This document shows positions 53,101-64,000 of a stretch of 64,000 bases of DNA, in pieces; positions within the stretch are counted from its first letter, which is position 1, and each line of letters begins with the position of its first letter. Below the pieces are notes generated by a model that ran no database searches, was not told the origin of the DNA, and was given only the letters and a program-made list of their open reading frames with translations. Location: NCBI GenBank assembly GCA_013397695.1, contig VYZI01000053.1, positions 1,108,398 to 1,172,397 on the forward strand, in the 5' to 3' direction. The position numbers and the translations under genes were made by a program. Origin of the DNA: Centropus unirufus (taxonomy: Eukaryota; Chordata; Aves; Cuculiformes; Centropidae).

Positions 53101-56100
53101 TATTCATGCTATTTAGTAAACTAGGTTTTAAAGAAACATTTATAGTAGACAAACTAGTGTTTCTCTGACTCTCATACTTAAAAAAACAGGATCAGAGGAT
53201 TTTCACCGTGTTCACTGAAAACGTCAATGGAGGAATCAGATGATGCTTAAACAGGAGGAAGACAAAAACCTCTCCCGATAAATTCAGTGCTTCTGTTATA
53301 TTTGCTTCTAAACAATTATTGGCTTTTTTAGCTTTTCTGGTGCCATGAGGTATGAAATTCCTCTGAACTAATTAATTACAAAAGCATCAAGAGTGCCCTA
53401 CTATCTGCATACGGGCATAGTCTGAGTTTTAAGCTGCAGGTGAAAGACTGTAACCTCATCCCTGCTCAGTCCCTTGGATAACTGAAGCAAACAAATGTTT
53501 TCAAAGGCATGGCAGGAGAATGCTTAATATCCAGCCAAACTAAGCTTGACGCATACTTTAACTTGTGTAAACAGAAATGATCAGATAATTTAGAAAAAAG
53601 TAATAGCCATTTATTCTCTGAAAACCACAGTTCCTTCATTCTGTGCAGTTCAGCGCGCAGCAACAAAACTTGTGAGTGCAACGCTTACTTCAATCTCAGC
53701 TAAATCAGTAGCCAAGGAGATCAACACTGACAGTTATCAGGCGTCTACATGACAATCATATTTCATAGAGGTGCTCACAATTTAGCCCACACACTTTCAG
53801 CTCTGCTAGTATTTTCCAGCATGCAGGCTGCACAGTATTGTTTCTTTACAACTGCTCCTCTTAGCACGCTAGGAAAACTTTCAAAGTTGAAACTAAGTAA
53901 TTTGAAGGAGGCATTAGGACATAAAATACCATTTGGCAAATACTAAGAGCATTACTGCTGCAAAGTGGAATTCTCTCACAGGAAAACTCTACTGCAGCAG
54001 ATCTGATGCAGCAGTCAGTTTGAAGGAGAGCCTATAACAGCAGCATCACAATATATATTTTACAGGTCTGTCTAGAAAAAAGACACCTTGGAAAGAGAAT
54101 ATGTTTAGAGAACAGAACAACCCTATTATCCTTGCAGAACTTGGAAACTGGTATCCTGGATTGTACTTTGGTTCTTGAGCAGCAAAGCTGCAGCATTTTC
54201 TCAAAAGACCATACAGGCCTCCCCTAAGTCTGTCCATGACCAGCCTTCTGTATGTAGAAGATCAGAAGGTGCAACATATCAGTGGAGGGAGCCATATTGA
54301 GAGGAAAAAGCACTTTATACAAGAAGCCAGCTGCAGACTAGCTGGAGCAATCTGTACAGTGCAGCACTTGTGTACACAACTGTCACTTGTGCTGCAATTC
54401 CTTAGCAGCTGCTACATTTGACCTGACACAGGAAAAAAGAAACCCGAAATTGGGACAGAAAAAAACCTCAAACCAGTCACAGAAAGAGAGTAGACAGAAG
54501 AAGAAATAAAAATGTTAAAGAAGACAGGAGAAAGTACATGAGAAATGGCTCATCACATTTCTCCGATGCAGTACCAGTCACTTAATTTTTGGGTGCTAAG
54601 TCCTGCAGTAGCTCAGCATATACATAAGCATTGCATACATTTTATACTTGGGTTCCTTCTAGTGTGCCTTTATTAGAAGGTTGCTAAACACTTAGAAATA
54701 TTAACTCAGCCATTAAACAACCTTTTCTAGCACATTTCTTTTGGTTTTTTCCCCAAAAGTAATCATCATCATTACAATCAAGGTAGGACATCAGCTACAG
54801 AGCCTGCTATGAAACCTCTGTGCACGCGACCATCTGTCAGCATAGTTTGTACAATGCAGGGAAGGACTTTTCATTAGTTCCATAAAAGAATTTATGTCAT
54901 CGTAAAAGCACCATGAAAGGAACGGTGCATAACAGAAGACAAGAGCGTCTCTGAACAGAATGATTCATAATAGCAGACACATTCCAAAGACCAAAATGAA
55001 GACAGCTCTCTGGATTTTCAGCAATAATGTCGGTGATGAGTCTGAGAACTGAAAATGTTCTTCTGTGACCTTTGCATAATTAATTTGCTTTTACATGCAG
55101 TAGAAGAGCCACCATTAGTGGTTCTTGTAGATCATTTTCAAACTCATTTTTTGAAGGCTGTCACATTGCGATGAGTTTTACAATAATGTTCCTGCCAATG
55201 CCACTTTCATTTCCTTTTAGCTACAAGTTCCTGACATGCTGTAGCCTGTTTCGCCTTGTGTAGTGCTCCTTGATTCAGATCAAAACAGACATAAATGATT
55301 CAAGGAAAACACCGTTTTCAGCAATGCCTTCCTGAAAACTTTAAAAGACATGCAAGTGCCCTGCCTTGGACAACACACAGGGACCCCAAACATCAAAGAA
55401 CAAGAGCAGATCATAAGGGAAAGGTCCAAAGAGGAGGAAAAGCTATCAGTTCCTCCATCTCATTGGAACAAGGAAGCCAAAAGATGCATTCATCTCCAAA
55501 GTAAGGATGAAAGATGTGTAGAGAGGTTAACAGAAAAAGACAGATGGAAGGAAAGGGATAGGTGAGAAAGACAACTTTTGTTTCTTTTTCCTTCTTCTCA
55601 AGGGAGGAGCGAGTGTAAAGCCTAGAAAGGCCAGCCAGAAAAGAAAGTGAGTATCAGACCAGGGCACCATGAGAGCCTCCTACTTGAAGTAAATGGCAGG
55701 TTCTCCTTCATTTGAGAGCCTTTGGTCAAGGTGATCAAGCAGTATGTTATAACTCAATCAGTCCGTTGCATAAGTTATATTCACGATAGATCAAATAAGA
55801 TAATCCTCTCTTGCCTTGAAATGCTTGAATTTATAAAAGGTTCAGATAAGGAAAACAGTGTGCAGAGGTAGTAGGATAGGAAGGGCAGAACTTAAAGAAT
55901 GATAAGTATCTCAGGAAGGGTAGCAAAGAAATTCTCAGTTTTCCAGCTTCAAAACAAATGTGTAACCATACTAGGAATTTTTGAGTGCCTAATTGTAATT
56001 TTTATATAATTTCATACCTTCCAATATTATTTTCTCTCCAAGACCCTGAACAGATATAATTATCTCTATTGTTCTAACTAAAAAAATAAAAATACCTAAA

Positions 56101-59100
56101 AAATTAGGATTTAAATTTCCATGACACCCTGAACCTTTGAAAGAAGATATTTCAGCATTTATTAGTACCTGGTAGTTTTCAAAAATGAAGTGCAGCATAA
56201 ATCTTCCAAGAATTTCCTATATACAGTTAGTCACTTCTGAAGTTCAAGAACAATCCTTATTCTGTGGAGTGCATAAACAACTCCAACCAAAACCAAATTC
56301 CCAGAAGAAAGACTCAGACTTTCTGTATTCTCAAAACTAGGAGGTATTCTTATGGCAGTGGATTTTTCCAGCCCAATTTTGCAATTACACAGCTATTTTG
56401 CCTGAAAATCCATTGCACACAAGATATAAATTTTCTGTCATGAAAAGTGATATTTAAGATACAAAGACAAAACTCGGTGGCAGAGACTTCAAGCATACAA
56501 AATAGCAATAAAATAGCTATTACCAGCGTTGGAAGTTGCCCCAGAACATTTCATGTTTCACAGTTTATGTGAGTTTAAATTTATGCCTGAATATATGCCT
56601 CTTGTGAAGTTACAGTACAGCTATTGTAGGAATCATAATGTTAATTTTTCTCCCTTTTTGACACTGACTCGTTGCATGATGCTTCCTTTAATAAAGAAAA
56701 AAAAAACAAAGCTAGAAGAAAGATGTACTGGCAGGAATATTGAAAATCTGACACAATCACGGAATACGCAACCAAAATTCAGAGAATTGCACATTTAGTT
56801 ATATGTACAACACCCAGTTATCAAACATAAGACAAAGAACAAAGCCTTAGAATCAAGTATTTCGTGTCTGCTAGCATTCTTATATTTTAAATAGACCATT
56901 GCATAATTGGTGTTCAACACACACAACTCCCAAGAGAGCCATGGGTGCCGTTATTCCTCCTGTTACCGTTGTCATTTGTGTTTGGAGCAACCCAGCCTAA
57001 CATCTGCGTGTTGAAAATAAGTCACTAAAGAACAAAACTTTTTAACGCTTGAAACCCCTAATTCACAAAATGGACTTGATTAATATCAGGGCCACGGTGT
57101 GACAGAATTTTTTAAAATATCTTACTTAAATTGTTGAAAAACCCAGGAAACATAGAAAATTCATAAAAAACATCTAGAGTCGTGTGAAATATGTCCAGCA
57201 AAGCAAAAAAATCCAATATAAACCCATTTTCTCTCTAAGTCATTATGCTAATATAGCACAAATTATGGTGGGGCAAGTAGCACGAAACTGGAATACAATA
57301 ATTTTCTAAATTATTTAACATAAATATAGAAGCAGCATACAAAATAAAACATTAGTTCAATAAATAATACATCTGGAAGATCTTGCAACATGAAACTTTG
57401 TTTAGAACCTGCCTTATCAGCAAATTCATTGTCTCTTGCAGAGCCACACTTGGGTACTTGTGGCGCTGTTGTGTATAAGAGCCCTTTAGGCTCAGTCCAG
57501 CCACACAGGTGGAAAAGAATCTCCAAGGAAGCAGCCTGAAGTTTTCCAAGACTACATCCTCAGCTAGAATTGGAACCGAGCACTTAGAAGATGGGCAATG
57601 GTCTCAAGACAGGCTGCAACCATCTGACTTTCGCTACCACCCGGGTCTCAAGAGCCGGCCTGAAAGCTCTGACTATCCAGGCAGCTCCAAATAACACCAG
57701 CCAGTGTTTGGCAAGTCAGGACCCAGACTTTGCCAGAAGGGTTAGTGGGAGTAGATTAAATTAGGAACTGGAGATGTTAGAAAGAACATTTAACATTTTC
57801 TAACTTATATTCCCACGCATAACTAACTGATAAATAATGTTCCTCCCCACATCAATACATCGTTATTGAAGACACTCATTATGCAGGTGAGTGTTCTGAA
57901 TAAGGTCAAATCATTGCAGCAGCCACAACATGAGCTGAAAACAAGAGTTGACATGCATTTGGTGAAAAGCTCACAGGGTTATTTTGTATCTGAGCATGTC
58001 AAAAGCCACTATGCCAGCTTCCACCACAAACAAGTTCAAGTCTTCAGCACTCTGCAACCCGTTTGGGGTAGGTCTGCTCCCTCCTGCACTGACTGAGCTG
58101 AAGGAAGTTGGTAAATTAAATTTGCATCATTGGAGTAAAGCAACAAACCAATCTGATATTGATTCAATATCCATAGCTTGCCTTTAAAGTAGCATTTGTA
58201 GTCACAGCTGAGCATCCTATTCTTTCGGCTCCTCTTTTGAATGCTAACACACTCCTCTAAAACCATCAACACCAATCCTTCTTCTCACATTGCCAGAAAA
58301 AAAAAAAAAGTCCTTCACTTGAAGACATAGAAAAAAAAAAGATGTTAAGTAAACATATACAAATGAATCACAGGCAATGGAGCAAAACAGACTCACAAAA
58401 AAAAAAATTAATACTGCCAAAATGATTAAAGATCCAACAAGTACTACTAGCAGTGTGGTAACTTCACCCTAAGATTTTAGTCTCAGTTCTCAAAGGAGAT
58501 GTGTTGCTTTCACGCATATGCACATAAATGCACATAAAAAAAAGGAAGGCAGCCTTTCTAAGACTCTCTTCTAAACACAATTAAATGGTCAAGAATTAAG
58601 CAGTGTTATATTTAAAAGCCCATCCCATATGCACAATAAATACTGAGGATGCCACATATAGCCAGCAAAAAGTTAAGCATATTTAGTGAACTGCAAGCTA
58701 AAGCTGAAAATATTAAGATCTAACACAGTACACTCAATATTTGCAATATATATACTTTCATAGTACAATGGAAGACACCAAAATTTTGGGATGCTGAACA
58801 CCTCCAATTTCCAGCTTGCTGCATTCTCTGCTGAGCTGAACAAGGCTTGATCTTGTTCCAATTTATTATGAGATGGAACCCACAAGGACACATCTATTGG
58901 TCTCTGTAAGTCCATATTTTTATTTTTAGCACACACAGTTTTTCAATCTATCTTTAATTGAATAACTGGGGGTGGAAACATTATTGGTGCACTTCAGAAA
59001 TGTTTTCATGCTTATGTAGGGAAAAAGATACCAAAACTCCGATGGGCTTTGTTCAAATTGCTACTGTTTTATCTTATCATGGACAGCATTCTCTCTAAAA

Positions 59101-60601
59101 ACTAACCTAAGGAAGTTATACACAGCCAAGAAAGATATGCTACCTTATAAAATGAACCTCTATCTATATCATCTGATGATGACAGTTTAGCGTGAAAAAA
59201 TCCTAAATATATCTACTCAACATCTTCCCTGACAGCCACAAAAATACCAATTTTAAACTAATGTTTGGGAGGGGAATTGGGAGAGGAAGGTTGATTTGTT
59301 TGCCCTTGATGTTCAACTTTTTTTTTTATTTTTACTTTATAAACAATTCATCTGGAGTTCCATACCCATAAATAAATTGTGCATTCTGGACAAGAATTCT
59401 TTACTTGCTGGCGTAAAAGACTTAGTTGCAGTCGATCAGAATATAGCTGTCAAATGATTTGGATTTCAAGCTGCTACAGTCACTAAAGCCCAGGTATATA
59501 AATTAGGTGCCTTCAAACAAACAAAAAAGCTATGATTTCCACACTTAAGCAAAAACACAATACTGAAAAAAATTAAATACTTTCACCTGAGGAAGCAAGT
59601 CAAAGAAGCAGAAGCTGGGTACCTGATCTTTCCATTTGTAAGTTCATTTTCATTTTAAGTAAACAACATGAAAACAAAGATATGAAACAAAAACAGAGCC
59701 ACAGATTAGAACACACGACACCAAGCTCTTCCTCGGCAGACCCCAGCATAATTAATAGAAATATAAAGTCCCAAACTTCAGGCAAAAAAGCTAAAGAAGG
59801 AAAAGCTAAGCAACCACATGACAGAGCAAGGTCAACTGCAGGCCAATACAAGACCCAAGGATAAAAATCCAAACCACTCCTTTATTAAATTATTTATACT
59901 TCCTGCCCAGAAAAACATTTTTGACCTGATGTTGTTATCAACACAGCCTTACCAAATATTGAGTCTGGTTTATTTCCTTATCAAAAAGAGAAATATGCAT
60001 TGCACGCAAGATATTTCTTAAATTTCGGTTAATCACAGTCATGGAGGAGAAGGAAAAAGCTCTGCAAGTACTTACGGGCCTGTTATGCGAATATATCTAT
60101 GAAAGGTTGTTAGATCCTCCCGTACATACCACCCTTCAAGGTTTGTGTTAAAGTTGGGGTGTTTTTTTTAAGTAGAAGTCATAAGAAAAGGGGAAGGTGT
60201 TGAAAAGGGTGGGTGAGGGAATCTTCATGACAGCCAAGCCTAGAGAGACAAAAGAATTGCTACCAGCAGCCTAATTCTGCGAGGTAGCCACGAGCACAGA
60301 ATGCAGGTTTGCCAGGATACGGGTTTGTTTCCTGTCCCAAAATACCACCCACAGTATTACCCGCCTATAGTCACATAACCAAAACATGGGTTTAAAATGT
60401 TGATTTAAGAACATCCATAGACCAAAAGATCCTGCTGGTACAGCAAGTTCAGCAGGGGAACTTGGCTGAAGTTCCAAGGGAACTCTGGACCAATGATCTT
60501 TCTGCTTGAAAGCTGTGCTCCACCTGAGGCTGCTTCCACAGCCCAAGCTTGCAGCCATCACCAAAGAAATCGATGCAAATTCTAATTTATATCGCAATTA
60601 A
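47102..60601 (-). other. GRID1: Large GRID1 intron, repeat-poor stretch
   Basis: No exon, RNA gene or recognisable transposon was seen in 13.5 kb. Notable details are a cluster of TGACA/TGTCA half-sites at 50902-50944, an AT-rich patch with TTTGCATAATTAATTTGC at 55070-55087, and three A-runs close together at 58296-58409. All other frames are short and without recognisable similarity. Confidence 0.6.
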
Positions 60602-61244
60602 ATCATAGCATCATAAAATGGTGTGAGTTGGAAGGGACCTTAATGGTCTTCCACTTCCAACTCCCACAGCATGGGCAGGGACAACTCCTACCAGAGGATG
60701 CTGCTCAAAGCCCAATCCAACCTGGTCTTGAACACTTCCAGGGAGGAAGTATCCATGAATTATCTGGGCAAACTGAGCCAGTGCTTCACCACCTTCATCG
60801 TGAAAAATTTCTTCCTTGTGTCTAATCAAAATCTTCCCCTTTCCAATGAAATAAATGAATAAATCAATGAATGAATAAATAAATAAAGCTATCCACCCTC
60901 ATCCTGTCACTACACAGCCTTATAAAAAGTCCCTCTCCAGCTTTCTTGCAGCACCCTTCAGGCAGAGGAAGACCACTAGAAAGTCTCCCCGAAGCCTTCT
61001 CTTTTCCAGGCTGAAGAATCCCAGCTCTCTCAGCCTGTCCTGATAGCAGAGGCTCTCCAGCTCTCTGATCATCTTCATAGCTCACCTCTGAAGCCATTAC
61101 AACAGTTCCAGGTCCCTCTTATTTTGGGGATTCCATAGGTGGACACAATACTCCAGGTGGGGTCTCGTAAGAGTGGAGGAGGGGGGAGAATTATCTCCCT
61201 TGACCTGCTGGCCAAGCTTCTTCTGATGCAGCCCAGGATAAGGT
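60602..61244 (-). mobile_element. 5'-truncated CR1 LINE with an internal AATG/AATA microsatellite, minus orientation
   Basis: The plus strand begins ATCATAGCATCATAAAATGG and GTTGGAAGGGACC, the reverse complement of a CR1 end. It continues through the GCATGGGCAGGGACAACTCC box, a CCAGTGCTTCACCACC segment and CTCCAGGTGGGGTCTC to GATGCAGCCCAGGATAAGG, where similarity stops near 61244. Minus-strand translation has several breaks. A run of AATGAATAAATAAATA-type units at 60846-60887 interrupts the element. It is the longest CR1 copy in the window. Confidence 0.93.
60846..60887. repeat. Imperfect AATG/AATA tetranucleotide microsatellite
   Basis: Forty-two bases of ATGA/ATAA-type tetranucleotides lie inside the CR1 copy, between segments that are normally separated by a short CAGTTTAAA-like linker. 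The repeat replaced or expanded from that A/T-rich linker. Confidence 0.85.
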
Positions 61245-64000
61245 TGGAAAGGAATGAGCCGAGTTTAATCTGCCCTGCGTCTCTACATAAACAATGTACT
61301 CTGCCTGTTGATTTTCAAAGAATCCTAAAGCCAAAATACGAGACAGTTTGGTGCTAACACACATGAAAACAAACCATCAAATTCCAGAACTAGTTCCTAC
61401 CTTCCATAAACATTGGATTCACTGTTAACACATTTTGTGAAGGACTGCAGCATCCGCCAAATGATATTATGTTATAATCTAATGTTAGTAATCACTGTGG
61501 CTAAAAAAAAATCACAGGCAGAATAAATAGATAAGTAAAACTCCTTGGCACTTCTCAGTGATTTTGTGTGTCTGTAATTTATCACTGTAATTGCATCACT
61601 GTTATGCCAATGACACTCAAGCCTACTTTTCTATTTGTGGCAACATATCTTGCAAGACAGAAAGCAAACGACTATCTTTTTGGCTCTGAAACTGTGGTTT
61701 GTCAAATAATTTTTGAAACCAGATACTGACAACCTTAGATATCGCTTCCGGCTCTAGTTATTTGACCTGGTGCTTTCTGTTAATTTTGCACCCCGACTAC
61801 TGTCCTGTCACTTGGGGGAAATAATTAGATTAACACTTGGCTTAAAAAAAATTATAAAAAAAAGCCAAGCAGAGTAAAAGAGGATTTCCATAGACTATCC
61901 TTACACGCAGCCAAAGAGGGTCTCTTCTGCATCAACCCCACTGTTTAACTTTGTAAAAATGTAAAATACACCTAACTAAATCACTGCAGAAATCATAAAG
62001 AGCAAATTTGCATGATAACAGTTTGATACACTAAGTCACTAGGGGAAACCATATAAAAAGAAAGATAACTATTTGCTCTTTTCCATCACCTTAAACTCGG
62101 GGACAAGAGACACTTGCCATGCACATCCCTACATCCTTAAAAGTAAGTAGACTGCTTTAACTGCTGAAACAGCACACTAAATTCTAAATTCATTTCCCAG
62201 CCAAACACCACAAACCCTGAAGAAACAAATAGGATATATTCCGGTAAAACTGAGTTGGTACTTTATTTTAGGATAAAAAAATAAAGCCTTCTATGTAAAA
62301 AAATATTTTTTAAGAACTTTGGTTCCAAGAACTCCTAAAGGTTAATCTCATGACAACGATAGCTGATCTTACTACATATTTGCAAAGTTCTCTGTCGTGT
62401 TCCATTTGGACTTCCTGACCTAAGCACCAAAAAGGAAGCCAAGACTTTTTCACTGCATAGTCCTTTATTGACCAGACCTTTCTTTCTTTGCACACCTCTG
62501 CTGTGCTGCTTAATTTGTCTCCCAATATGAATCCTTCAATTTGATCTTCACATTTAAACAAGAGCAAAGGAAAACTTTTTTCATGCAATTATTTTCAAAT
62601 TATGCAGGGCTACAGATTTTCTTATCAGAGTGCTTTATGTGATTTTGAGACAGCAGTTGTGTTCTCACTTGAAGACTAGGAATTATTAAACTGATTTTTT
62701 TTTAAATCTAGATTAGAGATATCTTAATGTGATAAAGCAATGGTATATATTTTAAAGCCTATCTCTATCAGACAATGGAAGATACTGTGTTTGTATAAGG
62801 GATAAAACCAAGCAGAGAGATAACTAGCCAAGCTAAAGTTAAAAATGAAAGAAAAAAATAAAAGTAAATCTCTTGGTATTACAGGCAGTGGAAAAATATA
62901 TCTAACCCTTAGTGACATAAGCTACTGAAACATAAAGAGTTCACGATGTCAAATTCAGTACGTGAGGAGGTCAGGTTGCCCTCTATAAACAGGCTATTTA
63001 TCACCTACTTCACTTATTTCTAAAGAAAAGTGAGAAAAAAAAATGATATTAAGAGATTTTCTTCAGGAGCAAAAGAGTGAACCAGTGTCATTGGGTGTCA
63101 GGAGGCAGAGGAGGAAAGGAGTGCTCCGAGATACCCATGTAAGGGACTTATTTTGTTGTTTTCTGCTTGGGTTTTGGAGTTTTGTCTTTTTTTAATTTAA
63201 GTCAGTAGGAGCTCCATTTTTAGGCAGTGGCATAGCAGAATCAGTTTGTTAGCTAGCTGCATATCCTCTCACCAGGAGAGAACAGGCCGGATTCTTTGCC
63301 GGAGCTGTGCTTAGAAGAGAAGAATAATAATTTGTGGGAGAAAAAACACAGTGCAGCCTCCTGTCGTGACTGTCCAGAAAGACCTCCTCTTGCTTTTTGT
63401 ATGGGATTCTTTACACACCAAATCAGTGAAGGTTTTCTTTGCCCACAACTCCAGCACTTCTCCTTCCCATAAAGTACGCCCTGTAGCAAGAGGTCAGAGA
63501 TGCAGATCCCCCTTGCACACCAGCATGGCATTCCCATCTACAATTAAAAGGAATAGGATTTTGTAAAGTGCCTGAATATCTGTTCTGATATTACCAAGAG
63601 GTAAAACTAAGCAAGAGCTTGTTTTGCTCAGCAAGTCACAGCACGTGGACCTTTCGATCAATATGAAAGATAATATAATGGGAGACACTGTTCCTCAAGC
63701 GTCTTCAATTGGAATGGAGCTGGCTTCTTTTCATGTTCTGCCCTTTCTCTCACTGTACTTGGATCCAAAAACTGTGCTTTCCTCCTTGCGGGCAGAAGCA
63801 TGATATTAATGCGAGGAAGCCAGATATTATTCAGAAAGAAGCCACGATCACAAATTTACTTTTCTGCATCATACAAACAAGAAAATCAAAGTAAAACTAG
63901 AGAAATAATGAAAAAAACCCCCACACCACACAACCAAGCAACAGTTGAGGCAGTCTTTAATAAACAACATCAAGCAACTGACTTTTCAGAATGATGTCTC
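61245..64000 (-). other. GRID1: Large GRID1 intron, no feature recognised
   Basis: No exon, RNA gene or clear transposon was seen to the window end. The upstream GRID1 exon (whose protein ends in a FYDSEY-like sequence in the family) is not present, so the intron extends beyond the window. Confidence 0.6.

Noticed and set aside
1..64000. CRISPR arrays, operons, phage or plasmid features
   Set aside because: The sequence is vertebrate intronic DNA; no regularly spaced repeats or bacterial gene organisation were seen.
1..64000. tRNA, rRNA, CpG island or promoter of another gene
   Set aside because: No cloverleaf with A/B boxes, rRNA-like stretch or CpG-dense region was noticed. Small lncRNA promoters cannot be excluded by eye.

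Overview
This window is vertebrate nuclear DNA, most likely from a bird. It is AT-rich, shows no operon-like packing of genes, and its recognisable repeats are 3'-truncated CR1 LINEs with the avian-type tail (ATTCTATGATTCTATG-like), plus an old, decayed LINE-2 piece. I see no Alu, L1 or other mammal-type repeats. CR1 also occurs in crocodilians and turtles, so 'bird' is inferred from the repeat-poor texture and the CR1 type; I cannot name the species.

Only one protein-coding segment can be supported: a 206-bp internal exon on the minus strand (12866-13071). It encodes part of the extracellular amino-terminal domain of an ionotropic glutamate receptor of the delta family. The residues fit GRID1 (GluD1) clearly better than its paralogue GRID2. 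The exon has a strong polypyrimidine tract and acceptor on its high-coordinate side and a GTCAGT donor on its low-coordinate side. It starts in phase 1 and ends in phase 0. By comparison with the mammalian gene it is probably coding exon 4. Everything else would then be intron: 1-12865 belongs to the intron downstream of the exon, and 13072-64000 (nearly 51 kb, with no other exon seen) to the intron upstream. Introns this large are typical of GRID1.

Region by region: 1-4169 is AT-rich intron without recognisable features. 4170-5100 is an ancient LINE-2-like remnant. 5101-12865 is single-copy intron with a few hairpins and two clusters of homeodomain-type ATTA/TAATTA sites. 12866-13071 is the exon. 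13072-64000 is intron with CR1 copies at 16434-17018 (-), 39156-39240 (-), 42356-42690 (-), 44434-44497 (+) and 60602-61244 (-). It also holds a TTATTAC-type low-complexity tract at 28491-28605, a perfect 16-bp tandem duplication at 38157-38188, a 32-bp-period duplication at 41965-42014, and an unexplained 183-codon ORF at 46550-47101.

I did not find a new biological system. The items most worth a second look are the unexplained ORF, the candidate regulatory clusters and the unclassified segment beside the TTATTAC tract.
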